DNA of 64,000 nucleotides from assembly GCF_004378255.1 (NCBI RefSeq), contig NZ_SNQG01000003.1, positions 581,736-645,735 of the forward strand, given 5' to 3'. Of this stretch, positions 52,224 to 61,355 are shown one piece after another. Within the stretch, counting starts at the first letter, position 1, and each line of letters starts with the position of its first letter. The translations under genes were made by a program, and so were the position numbers. The DNA comes from Mucilaginibacter phyllosphaerae (GTDB lineage: Bacteria > Bacteroidota > Bacteroidia > Sphingobacteriales > Sphingobacteriaceae). The notes beneath the pieces are model-generated. The model worked only from the letters and a program-made list of their open reading frames with translations, was not told the origin of the DNA and ran no database searches.

Positions 52224-52264
52224 ATAAACAGTAAAAGCGGCCATAAGCCGCTTTTACTGTTTAT
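52224..52264. terminator. Terminator after the M28 gene
   Basis: A perfect 18-bp stem (52224-52241 with 52247-52264) with a 5-nt loop; the distal arm ends in TTTAT followed by AAATA on the minus strand. Confidence 0.88.
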
Positions 52265-52276
52265 AGGTATGATAAA

Positions 52277-53860
52277 TTATTTTGTTGACGCAGGTGTTTT
52301 AACATCTACTACGGGGCGAGTATCGCGGTTAGCTAATTCCCAGCCGGTAAAAAATGCCAGCTGCGCACGTTTAACCAGCAGCGGGAAATTGATCTTGCTT
52401 ACTTCATCGCCAAGGCCGTGGTAATCGGCATGTACACCGTTAAAGTAAAATATAATAGGCACGCCGTAACGGGCAAAGTTATAATGATCTGAGCGGTAGT
52501 AGAAACGGTTAGGATCGTTAGGATCATCATATTTGTAATCCAGTTTCATTTTGGTATAGTTGTTATTCGCAGCTTCGCCAATTTTATGCAGATCTGAACT
52601 TAACATGGCCGAACCGATAGAATATACATAGTTGGCAGAATCGGGCTTGCCGATGTACTCTTCACCAACACGGCCTATCATATCAATGTTTAGATCGGCA
52701 ATGGTGTTGGCCAGCGGATAAACCGGATGATCGGTGTACCACTCAGAACCCAGCAGGCCTTTTTCTTCGCCTACATTGGCCAGGAATAAAACACTGCGGC
52801 GCGGGCCTTTGCCCTCTTTTTGTGCTTTAGAGAATGCACGGGCAATCTCTAAAACGCCGGTAGTACCAGAACCATCATCATCGGCACCGTTATTTACTTT
52901 ATCCTTCGCGTTCGGGTCGGGGTTTAAACCAATGTGATCGTAATGGGCAGAGAATACCAGTACTTCGTTTTTCAGTTTAAGGTCTTTACCCGGCATGTAA
53001 CCTAAAACATCAACCGCTTTAACATCTTTGGCAGTAACAGTTATCGCTACATCTGCCGTAGCCTTAACAACCTGCGATTGTTTAGTGGTTTTAGCAGCCT
53101 CTTTAAGCACGGCAAAAGTTTTTCCGGTTGTTTTTAAAGCAGCATCGGCAACCAGGCCGTTTACAATAAATAATGGGGCTGCTGTGTTTTTTGCTGCATC
53201 GGCACCGGTTTTTTTAATGGTTAACTGGCCACCGCCACCACTCGGGTTTTTACCGTTGAAACGTGCAAGTATGGTTGCAATACCTTCGTTAGCGGCTAAT
53301 ATCAGTAATGGTTTTTTATCCTGCATTGCTTTTACAATAGCCCTGCGGCCTTCGCTCATGCGGTAGCTTGTGTTTGGCGTTTTGCCGGTTTCAGGTTTGT
53401 CCTCGTTTATCCAAAGCACCACTTTGCCGGTAATATCAATACCTGCTAATTCATCCGGGGTGCCAAAGCCAACAAATACAATATCGCTGCCGGCAACCTT
53501 TGTTTCGGCAGAACCCTGGTAAACAAAGTCTTTCCAATTATTAAAAGCCTGGCCGTTAATGGTTAGGGCGCCAACATTAACTATATTTTCTGTTAAAGGC
53601 ACATCTAAAAAGTACGAGCCATTTACGGGTGCCTGCAGGCCTAATCTTTTAAACTCGGCAGCAATGTAGTTGGCAGCCTTTTCGGCGCCGGGCTTGCCGG
53701 TTTCGCGGCCTTCATACTCGTCAGACGCCAGGATGCTGAGGTGTTTTTTAGCATCCGTTACATTAATAACGTTGCCATATTTAAGCGCGGTTGGGTTTTG
53801 CTGGGCACAGGCAGCCGTACTGATGGCAACACCGGTGATCCATAATGATAATTTCTTCAT
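52277..53860 (-). CDS. Secreted M28-family aminopeptidase
   Basis: A 527-residue secreted peptidase. Signal to about 19 (TAACAQ), ILASDEYEGRETGKPGAEKA (about 47-66), a PA-domain insertion (about 120-235), and the M28 zinc site: HYDHIG (about 316-321), NGADDDGSGT, EEKGLLGSE, and DMIGRV. It trims N-terminal residues from peptides for nutrition. It stands alone between two terminators. Confidence 0.88.
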   Translation of the reverse strand: MKKLSLWITGVAISTAACAQQNPTALKYGNVINVTDAKKHLSILASDEYEGRETGKPGAEKAANYIAAEFKRLGLQAPVNGSYFLDVPLTENIVNVGALTINGQAFNNWKDFVYQGSAETKVAGSDIVFVGFGTPDELAGIDITGKVVLWINEDKPETGKTPNTSYRMSEGRRAIVKAMQDKKPLLILAANEGIATILARFNGKNPSGGGGQLTIKKTGADAAKNTAAPLFIVNGLVADAALKTTGKTFAVLKEAAKTTKQSQVVKATADVAITVTAKDVKAVDVLGYMPGKDLKLKNEVLVFSAHYDHIGLNPDPNAKDKVNNGADDDGSGTTGVLEIARAFSKAQKEGKGPRRSVLFLANVGEEKGLLGSEWYTDHPVYPLANTIADLNIDMIGRVGEEYIGKPDSANYVYSIGSAMLSSDLHKIGEAANNNYTKMKLDYKYDDPNDPNRFYYRSDHYNFARYGVPIIFYFNGVHADYHGLGDEVSKINFPLLVKRAQLAFFTGWELANRDTRPVVDVKTPASTK

Positions 53861-53890
53861 TTAAATTTATGTGTGTAATTAATGTGGTTG

Positions 53891-54328
53891 TTAGCAGCTT
53901 ATTTTATTTACACGGGTGGCATGGCGCCCGCCTTCAAACTCCTCTGTCAGGAAGGTTTCGATGATGATTCGGGTATCCGCTAAAGATACATGGCGCGCCG
54001 GGATGCATAGTACATTGGCATCGTTATGCGTACGTGCGGGGACGGCTACATCCGGTTTCCAGCAAATAGCGGCGCGGATACCCTGGTGCTTATTGGCTGT
54101 CATGGCTACGCCGTTGGCGCTGCCGCAAAGTAAAAAGCCGTAATCGGCCTCGCCCTGTTCTACGGCGTTGGCTACCAGGTGGGCAAAATCAGGATAATCG
54201 GCAGATTCAGACGAGTAGGTGCCAAAATCTTTAAAGGTAATATCGGTACCAAACATGCCCAAAATGGCCTGTTTATAATCAAAGCCCGCATGGTCTGCAC
54301 CAATAGCAATAGTTAACCCGGTTTTCAT
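53891..54328 (-). CDS. rpiB: Ribose-5-phosphate isomerase B
   Basis: A 145-residue protein from the ATG at 54328 (MKTGLTIAIGADHAGFDYK). The RpiB signature GADHAGFDYK is followed by DYPDFAHLVANAVEQGEADY-GFLLCGSANGVAMTANK with the active-site Cys in CGSANG. It interconverts ribose-5-phosphate and ribulose-5-phosphate. The frame extending to 54424 adds noise. A hairpin at 54446-54489 separates it from tatC. Confidence 0.92.
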   Translation of the reverse strand: MKTGLTIAIGADHAGFDYKQAILGMFGTDITFKDFGTYSSESADYPDFAHLVANAVEQGEADYGFLLCGSANGVAMTANKHQGIRAAICWKPDVAVPARTHNDANVLCIPARHVSLADTRIIIETFLTEEFEGGRHATRVNKISC

Positions 54329-54445
54329 CAGCTCAAATTTAAAATTTAATTGTGTTGTCGAAGGTAAAGATTTTGTTAGAATTGAACAGGGTAGTGTAAA
54401 TGAAAAATATAAATGAAGGCTCAAAGCAATTCACTATAAAACAAA

Positions 54446-54489
54446 ACATCCAATAGCAAATACTGTGTTAAGCATTTGCTATTGGATGT
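54446..54489 (-). terminator. Terminator after tatC
   Basis: A perfect 16-bp stem (54446-54461 with 54474-54489) followed on the minus strand by TTTTGTTTTATAG. It ends the yceD-to-tatC gene run. Confidence 0.88.
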
Positions 54490-54513
54490 ACGTTATCGGG
54501 TATAATTAATAAT

Positions 54514-55371
54514 CTATAGGGCTTCTTCGCGGGCTTTTCTGCGTTTATCTACCACAGCGGCAACTACTATACCTACCTCGTATAAAATAAACAGCGGGAC
54601 ACTTACTACCAGCATAGTCATCATATCCGGCGTTGGGGTTACAACAGCCGCAATTATCAATATCACCACAACAGCATAACGCCTGGTTTCGCGCATAAAT
54701 TTGGCGGTAAGGATACCTAATGATGATAATACATACACAATTATCGGCAGCTCAAATACGATACCGGTAGCCAGCGTTAAGGTAGAAACGGATGAAAGGT
54801 AAGAATCAATAGAGAATTTATTCTCTATCTGCGTACTCACGGTGTAGCCGGCCAAAAAGTTAATCGACTCGGGCGTGATCACATAGTATCCGAACAATAC
54901 ACCTAACAGAAACAAAAAGGTGGCGTAAATAACAAAACCCGATGCCGCCTTACGCTCTTTTTCGTGCAGGGCAGGCCTGATGAAGCGCCATAGTTCCCAA
55001 AGCAGGTAGGGGAAGCCTAGGGTGATGCCGATAAGAAGTGCCGAGTTGATCTGCAGGGTAAACTGCCCGGCCATCTCGGTATTCAGCAGGCTGATATTGA
55101 TCTTGTTGATGCAAAAGCCGTCGCGGTGCAGGTAATCGCCCAGTTTGCATAGCATACGATACGTCCAGAAACTTGGCTTGGACGGGCCCATGATGATGGT
55201 TTCGAAGATGAAATCGTAAAAGTAAAAAGCAGCACAGGTAAAAATAACAATCGCAATGGCCGCCCGCACCAGGTGCCAGCGCAGGGCCTCCAGGTGGTCA
55301 AAGAACGACATTTCGGCCTCCATCGTCTGGCCTTTCTCTTTTATTGCTTTAATTATTTTGTTATCGCTCAT
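54514..55371 (-). CDS. tatC: Sec-independent protein translocase TatC
   Basis: A 285-residue protein with six transmembrane helices and the N-terminal MSFFDHLEALRWHLVRAAIA cytoplasmic segment that contacts twin-arginine signals. LLWELWRFIRPALHEKERK and FELPIIVYVLSSLGI are characteristic. Together with TatA it exports folded proteins. It lies 72 nt after accC, possibly within the same unit, and is preceded by a conserved LEA-R loop. Confidence 0.94.
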   Translation of the reverse strand: MSDNKIIKAIKEKGQTMEAEMSFFDHLEALRWHLVRAAIAIVIFTCAAFYFYDFIFETIIMGPSKPSFWTYRMLCKLGDYLHRDGFCINKINISLLNTEMAGQFTLQINSALLIGITLGFPYLLWELWRFIRPALHEKERKAASGFVIYATFLFLLGVLFGYYVITPESINFLAGYTVSTQIENKFSIDSYLSSVSTLTLATGIVFELPIIVYVLSSLGILTAKFMRETRRYAVVVILIIAAVVTPTPDMMTMLVVSVPLFILYEVGIVVAAVVDKRRKAREEAL

Positions 55372-55443
55372 TTAGTTATGGTAGGCAATATTAACGCCGG
55401 AATGCTATTTACGTTGTATGAACCCGTTAGGATTGTTTAAATA

Positions 55444-56778
<1,335 letters not shown>

Positions 56779-56786
56779 GGCTTTTA

Positions 56787-56873
56787 GATGTGCAAATTAC
56801 AAATGTGCGGATGTGCAGATGAATATGGGTGCGCCAATTTGCACATCCGCATATCTGCACATTAGCACATCTA
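56787..56873. repeat. Octamer-based inverted repeat between accC and accB
   Basis: Units of the type ATGTGCAG/AATTGCAC are repeated (GATGTGCAAATTACAAATGT... and ...TTTGCACATCC, ATCTGCAC, TAGCACATC). Together they form an imperfect long hairpin that fills the gap between the two genes. A related array lies between accB and fabH at 57381-57490. Confidence 0.75.
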
Positions 56874-57350
56874 TTTAGGTTCTACTAAAAATAATGGCTG
56901 GTCGTATTCAACCGGTGATGCGTTATCTACCAGTACTTTAACAATACGGCCTGATACTTCAGACTCGATCTCGTTAAACAGTTTCATGGCTTCGATAATG
57001 CACAGTACGCTGCCGGTGCTTATTTCATCGCCCACGTTAACAAACAGCGGTTTATCTGGTGATGACGAACGGTAAAAGGTACCTATCATCGGCGATTTTA
57101 CGGTAATGAGGTTAGAGGTATCGGCAACGGCCGGCGCAGCTTCGGCAGCCGGGGCTGCGGTTACAGGAAGGCTGGGCTGCGGCGCAGCGGCAGCAGCAAG
57201 CGGCTGTGGCGCCGGGATAGAAGCGTTTACGTAGGTAGGCGCTTCGTTGGTTTTTATCGTGATCTTAAAATTTTCCTGCTCGATAGAAACTTCGTTTACG
57301 CCCGATTTTGAAACGAAGCGTATAAGGTCCTGAATCTGTTTAATATCCAT
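56871..57350 (-). CDS. accB: Biotin carboxyl carrier protein of acetyl-CoA carboxylase
   Basis: A 159-residue protein with a helical N-terminal part (IKQIQDLIRFVSKSGVNEVS), a flexible Pro/Ala-rich linker (about 40-75), and a biotinyl domain whose biotin-accepting Lys123 is in IIEAMKLFNEIE. It carries CO2 from AccC to the carboxyltransferase. fabH lies upstream and accC downstream in the same direction. Confidence 0.95.
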   Translation of the reverse strand: MDIKQIQDLIRFVSKSGVNEVSIEQENFKITIKTNEAPTYVNASIPAPQPLAAAAAPQPSLPVTAAPAAEAAPAVADTSNLITVKSPMIGTFYRSSSPDKPLFVNVGDEISTGSVLCIIEAMKLFNEIESEVSGRIVKVLVDNASPVEYDQPLFLVEPK

Positions 57351-57380
57351 AGTAAGCGATAATTGGTTTGGATGTAATTA

Positions 57381-57490
57381 ATGTGCAGATATGCAAATGT
57401 GCAGATGTGCAGATGATTTTGATGAATTTAATTAATTAACACGTACAATTTTAAGATGTTTTATTTAAAAATCTGCATATCTGCATATTT
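57381..57490. repeat. Octamer repeat array between accB and fabH
   Basis: ATGTGCAG-type units at 57381-57415 (ATGTGCAGATATGCAAATGT, GCAGATGTGCAG) face the inverted AATCTGCATATCTGCATATTT at 57469-57490, with an A/T-rich interval between. This is the same unit as in the accC-accB gap, so a repeat family lies in both spacers of this cluster. Confidence 0.7.
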
Positions 57491-57506
57491 AAAATACGCA
57501 CAGCTG

Positions 57507-58496
57507 TTAATACGCCCATTTTAAATAAATAGAGCCCCAGGTAAACCCGCCGCCAAAAGCAGCTAATATCAGGTTATCACCTTTTTTAAACTTGCTTTCC
57601 CATTCCCATAAACAAAGGGGGATGGTGCCGTTGGTGGTGTTACCATAACGCTCGATGTTTACGATCACCTTATCAGCGCTGATGCCGGTACGGTTGGCGG
57701 TAGCATCAATAATGCGTTTGTTGGCCTGGTGCGGTACCAGCCAGGCAATATCATCGGCTACAAGGTGGTTGCGCTCCATTACTTCGGCGGCAACCTCGGC
57801 CATGTTGGTAACGGCAAATTTAAACACGGCCTGGCCTTCCTGGTAAGCAAAATGCTCTTTGTTGGCAACGGTTTCGTGCGAGGCGGGGCTAACCGAACCG
57901 CCCGATTTTTGGAACAGCAGATGCGAGCCCGCCCCGTCGCTTTTTAGTACCGAATCTACAATACCCAGGCCCTCGGTGTTGGGCTCCAGCAGGGCGCAGC
58001 CGCAGCCATCGCCAAATATGATACAGGTAGCGCGGTCTTCGTAATTGATGATAGACGACATTTTATCGCCGCCCACTATTAAAACTTTTTTGTGCTTGCC
58101 GCTTTCTATAAACTGTGCGCCGGTAGCCAGGCCAAATATAAAGCCGGAGCATGCCGCCTGCAGATCGTACCCCCAGGCGTTTTTAGCGCCAATTTTATGT
58201 GCAAGGATGTTTGCGGTTGCCGGGAAGGGCAAATCGGGTGTGGTGGTGCAAAAGATGATCAGATCAATCTCTTCTGCGCTGATACCACGCTTTTTAAGCA
58301 GGCCCTGTACAGCCGGTACGGCCATATCTGAGGTGCCCAGGCCTTCGCCTTTTAATATTCTGCGCTCTTTGATGCCGGTACGACTCGTGATCCACTCGTC
58401 GTTGGTTTCCACCATTGTTTCCAGCTCCTGGTTAGTTAATACGTACTCGGGCACGTAACCATTAACAGCGGTAATAGCAGCAGTAATTTTGCTCAT
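57507..58496 (-). CDS. fabH: 3-oxoacyl-ACP synthase III
   Basis: A 329-residue thiolase-fold enzyme with the full catalytic triad: Cys116 in AACSGF, His256 in VPHQAN, Asn286 in [11 protein letters not shown]. It condenses acetyl- or branched acyl-CoA with malonyl-ACP to begin each fatty acid, which in Bacteroidota are largely iso-branched. It follows plsX by 11 nt. Confidence 0.96.
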   Translation of the reverse strand: MSKITAAITAVNGYVPEYVLTNQELETMVETNDEWITSRTGIKERRILKGEGLGTSDMAVPAVQGLLKKRGISAEEIDLIIFCTTTPDLPFPATANILAHKIGAKNAWGYDLQAACSGFIFGLATGAQFIESGKHKKVLIVGGDKMSSIINYEDRATCIIFGDGCGCALLEPNTEGLGIVDSVLKSDGAGSHLLFQKSGGSVSPASHETVANKEHFAYQEGQAVFKFAVTNMAEVAAEVMERNHLVADDIAWLVPHQANKRIIDATANRTGISADKVIVNIERYGNTTNGTIPLCLWEWESKFKKGDNLILAAFGGGFTWGSIYLKWAY

Positions 58497-58507
58497 TCTA
58501 TATTTTT

Positions 58508-59446
58508 TTACTGAAAAGCCAGTTTAATTTTGTCAATAAGGTTGGTTTCTATCATGTTTCTGGATAGCAGCACCATGTTTTTGATCGCCTCGGGGCTGGA
58601 GATGCCGTGGCCAACAACAACCGGGGCGTTCACACCTAAAATGGGGCTGCCGCCATACTGCTCGTAATTAAAACGGTCAAAAAACTCGTCCTTCAATCTT
58701 TTCTTCAGGGTGATGACGTAAAAAGATTCGGCAAGCTTCAAAATAACGTTACCCGTAAAACCATCGCAAACAACAACATCGTTATTATCCTCGAACAGGT
58801 CGCGCCCCTCTACGTTACCCACAAAGTTAAACAGTTTGGTATCTTTCATTAGCGGGTAGGTGGCCAGGGCAAGCATATTGCCTTTTTCCTCCTCCTCGCC
58901 GATGTTCATCAGTGCAACCCGCGGGTTGGGGATGCCGTAAACCGATTCGGCAAGCAGGCTGCCTAAAACGCCAAACTGCAAAAGCACATCGGGCTTGCAA
59001 TCGGCATTGGCGCCAACATCCAAAATAATACCCAAACCGCCTTTAAGTTTGGGTACAATGGTTGTCATGGCGGGGCGTATCACACCGGGGATGGTTTTTA
59101 CGCTGAACATACTGCCTACCAGCATAGCGCCCGTATTACCTGCCGAAGAAAAGGCCTGTAGGGCGCCTTCTTTAAGCAGGTTAAAACCTACCGCAATGCT
59201 GGAATTGGGTTTCTGTACAATAGCCTTGGTGGGGTGTTCGCCCATGCCAATAACTTCGGTTGTATGTACAAACTCAAAGTTATCGGGGCTAAAATTATTT
59301 TCCTGAAGAATAGTGAGGGCAATTTCCTTGTCGCCTATCAGCACAAGCTTTTGCCCGGCAGATAAAACTTTACAAGCTTCAATTGCCCCTAAAACTGCTG
59401 CCTTGGGGGCGAAATCACCGCCCATAATATCTAAGCCAATCTTCAT
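58508..59446 (-). CDS. plsX: Phosphate acyltransferase PlsX
   Basis: A 312-residue enzyme: [20 protein letters not shown] at the start, [14 protein letters not shown] (about 101-114) and [16 protein letters not shown]. It makes acyl phosphate from acyl-ACP for phospholipid synthesis with PlsY. It lies between rpmF and fabH in the classical cluster order. Confidence 0.95.
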   Translation of the reverse strand: MKIGLDIMGGDFAPKAAVLGAIEACKVLSAGQKLVLIGDKEIALTILQENNFSPDNFEFVHTTEVIGMGEHPTKAIVQKPNSSIAVGFNLLKEGALQAFSSAGNTGAMLVGSMFSVKTIPGVIRPAMTTIVPKLKGGLGIILDVGANADCKPDVLLQFGVLGSLLAESVYGIPNPRVALMNIGEEEEKGNMLALATYPLMKDTKLFNFVGNVEGRDLFEDNNDVVVCDGFTGNVILKLAESFYVITLKKRLKDEFFDRFNYEQYGGSPILGVNAPVVVGHGISSPEAIKNMVLLSRNMIETNLIDKIKLAFQ

Positions 59447-59461
59447 TTCAGAAAATTAAAC

Positions 59462-59653
59462 TTATACTGCAACTGCTTTTTCTATAAGAATTTTTCCGTT
59501 GAAGTAAACGTTACCATCAACAGTGTAAGCACGGTGTGGCAAGTGTACCGCACCAGTAGTTTGGCAGGTGGTTAAAGTAGGCGCTTCAGCTTTGTAGTGC
59601 GTTCTGCGTTTATCTCTTCTTGATTTCGAAATTTTCCGTTTTGGGTGTGCCAT
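59462..59653 (-). CDS. rpmF: 50S ribosomal protein L32
   Basis: A 63-residue protein with the L32 opening [20 protein letters not shown] and one Cys where zinc-binding forms have four, so this is the zinc-free (C-) type. It is translated between yceD and plsX, 17 nt after yceD, as in most bacteria. Confidence 0.96.
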   Translation of the reverse strand: MAHPKRKISKSRRDKRRTHYKAEAPTLTTCQTTGAVHLPHRAYTVDGNVYFNGKILIEKAVAV

Positions 59654-59670
59654 AACTTTTAGTTATTATA

Positions 59671-60192
59671 TTATTTTAATTTTTTGAGAGCTTCCCATCT
59701 CGGGTCGGTGCTCTCGGTTTGTTCATCCTTTGCCGCAAACTTGTTTAAGTTGGCCAGCATTTCTTCGTCACACTGTTTACCATCGCCCTGGTTACTGCAT
59801 TGTGCAATAAACGGCAGCGCAACGTTCACATATTCATATATCAGCCCGGCAACATCAATCTCATGATCGTTTTTGCCCAGGGTAATTATCTCGTCGTCCT
59901 CGCTCATTTCCTCTTCGGTAAAGCGGGCTATCTGCTGCTCGTGAATATCCACCGGTTGCAGATAATCGGCCAAACACCTGTCGCATGTGGCATTTACAGT
60001 GCCGGTAATGTCAAAGTTCAGGATCAGCATTGTTTCCTGCTTATCCAGTTCCACCTTACAAATAAGGTTGGCTTTTTTCACCAATGAATACTCAAACTCA
60101 GCAAAAAAGGCATCGTTTATTTCGTATTCAAAATAATGTTTACCCAGCTTTAAGCCGGTAAAAGGGATTGAATATGTTTTTAGCGATTTCAA
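59671..60192 (-). CDS. YceD/DUF177 protein
   Basis: A 173-residue protein if started at the TTG at 60192 (MKSLKTYSIPFTGLKLGKHY). The ORF can extend seven codons further to 60213, but that TTG lies in the -7 box TACATTTG (60211-60218 on the minus strand). Cys pairs CDRCLADYL and CSNQGDGKQCDEE match DUF177 (YceD), which assists 23S rRNA processing or ribosome assembly in plants and bacteria. First gene of the yceD-rpmF-plsX-fabH-acc unit. Confidence 0.85.
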   Translation of the reverse strand: MKSLKTYSIPFTGLKLGKHYFEYEINDAFFAEFEYSLVKKANLICKVELDKQETMLILNFDITGTVNATCDRCLADYLQPVDIHEQQIARFTEEEMSEDDEIITLGKNDHEIDVAGLIYEYVNVALPFIAQCSNQGDGKQCDEEMLANLNKFAAKDEQTESTDPRWEALKKLK

Positions 60193-60210
60193 TGAGCAAC
60201 AATTAGCCCG

Positions 60211-60241
60211 CAAATGTAGGTAAATTTCTTAAATCAGGAAA
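60211..60241 (-). promoter_or_regulatory. Promoter of the yceD-rpmF-plsX-fabH-acc unit
   Basis: On the minus strand TTTC at 60241-60238, 19-nt spacer and TACATTTG at 60218-60211 give a near-consensus promoter. Transcription would begin about 10 nt before the TTG at 60192. Confidence 0.65.
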
Positions 60242-60617
60242 GTGTTTTTTTTAATTGATTTTAGGGTTATTAACAGGGCTTGTAAAAGGGCGCGGAGGTG
60301 CTGCGGGTGTGGGGTGCGGGCAGGTTTTCATTCCCTCCCCGGGGAGGGGCGCGGTGGATAGTGTAATGGCAGGGAGGGGTTTAGCCGTAATGCCGATCTG
60401 ATGCATAACCCCTCCCTAACCCTCCCGTGGGAGGGAATTATGTATTGCTGCTGCCTGTGCGCTTTAATTCCTGGCGCGAGTTACCTATCTGCCGGGAGAC
60501 GCGAAGTATCACGTTTCTACGTTTGTTGCTGTTGTAGAGGCGCGATACTTCGCGCCTTGTGGTATGCCGGTTGTAATTGTAACCTGCCGGGGGCGCTTAC
60601 CCAAACACGCCGTAATG
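60242..60617. repeat. GC-rich repeat copy and cloverleaf-like hairpins
   Basis: 60330-60440 is a full copy of the GC-rich repeat: ends TTCCCTCCCCGGGGAGGGG and CCTCCCGTGGGAGGGAA are inverted. 60502-60511 (GCGAAGTATC) is complementary to 60542-60551, and the latter lies in a perfect stem AGGCGCGA-TACT-TCGCGCCT at 60538-60557. No gene is seen. A rightward 93-codon frame here is made of repeat sequence and is not a real gene. Confidence 0.65.
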
Positions 60618-61212
60618 TTAAACTGCTGCTTTTACAAAAGATGATACTGTTAAACGGGGAACACCCAATATACGGCCGATAGCGCTGTAGGAAACATTTT
60701 TGTCAAGCAGCTCTTTGATGCGTTTTTCCTGACCTGGGAGTTTTGTTTTTGAGGATTTACGCCCTTTGGGCCGGCCAAGAATTACACCTTCTGCTTTTTT
60801 ACGGGCAAGGGCCTCTTTAGTACGTTGTGATATTAAGTTTCGCTCGATCTCTGCTGAAAGTCCAAATGCGAATGCCAAAACTTTTGAATTAATGTCGCTG
60901 CCAAGGCTATAGTTATCCTTTATCGTCCAAACCTCTATTTCCTTATTCATGCATTCGTTTAAAATGCCCATGATCATCAATAGGTTTCTACCAAGCCTGG
61001 ATAGGTTCAGAACAAATTAAGATGTCCCCTCTCTTCATCTTTTTTAAAAGTTTGCCCAGTTTGCGGTCTTTGAGTTCTTTTGAGCCTGAAATAGTTTATT
61101 CAATCCATTTATCTACAAAACGTGCGCTGTTCTGGCAAAAATGATTGATCTCGAAACGTTGGTTTTCTACCGTTTGCTTGTCGGTACTTACCCTGATGTA
61201 GCCGTAGGTCAT
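60618..61212 (-). pseudogene. Serine recombinase (Pin/Hin-type invertase), broken
   Basis: Reading left from the ATG at 61212 the N-terminal catalytic part is MTYGYIRVSTDKQTVENQRF (catalytic Ser in RVSTD), but a TAA at 61096-61098 replaces the codon after WIE, and an extra C at about 61005 (TCTGAACCTATCC) shifts the frame before LSRLGRNLLMIM. The remaining 120-codon frame (60980-60618) encodes the C-terminal half with the HTH (NVSYSAIGRILGVPRLTVSS). It once inverted or resolved DNA. Two lesions mean it is dead. Confidence 0.85.
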
Positions 61213-61355
61213 AATGATCTGTTTAGTTAAATTGATATACTGTGTAATTTAAACCAAAGCTGCATAAAATAAACATAGGCGATTTTTTAACAGGTATAGG
61301 AGGGTTTTAATTTAGCCGATATTAGCTATCTTAGCTTGCACCTTATCGTTACCTG

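Noticed and set aside
60401..60682. Rightward 93-codon frame with many cysteines
   Set aside because: It lies in repeat and palindrome sequence and runs into the antisense of the recombinase pseudogene.
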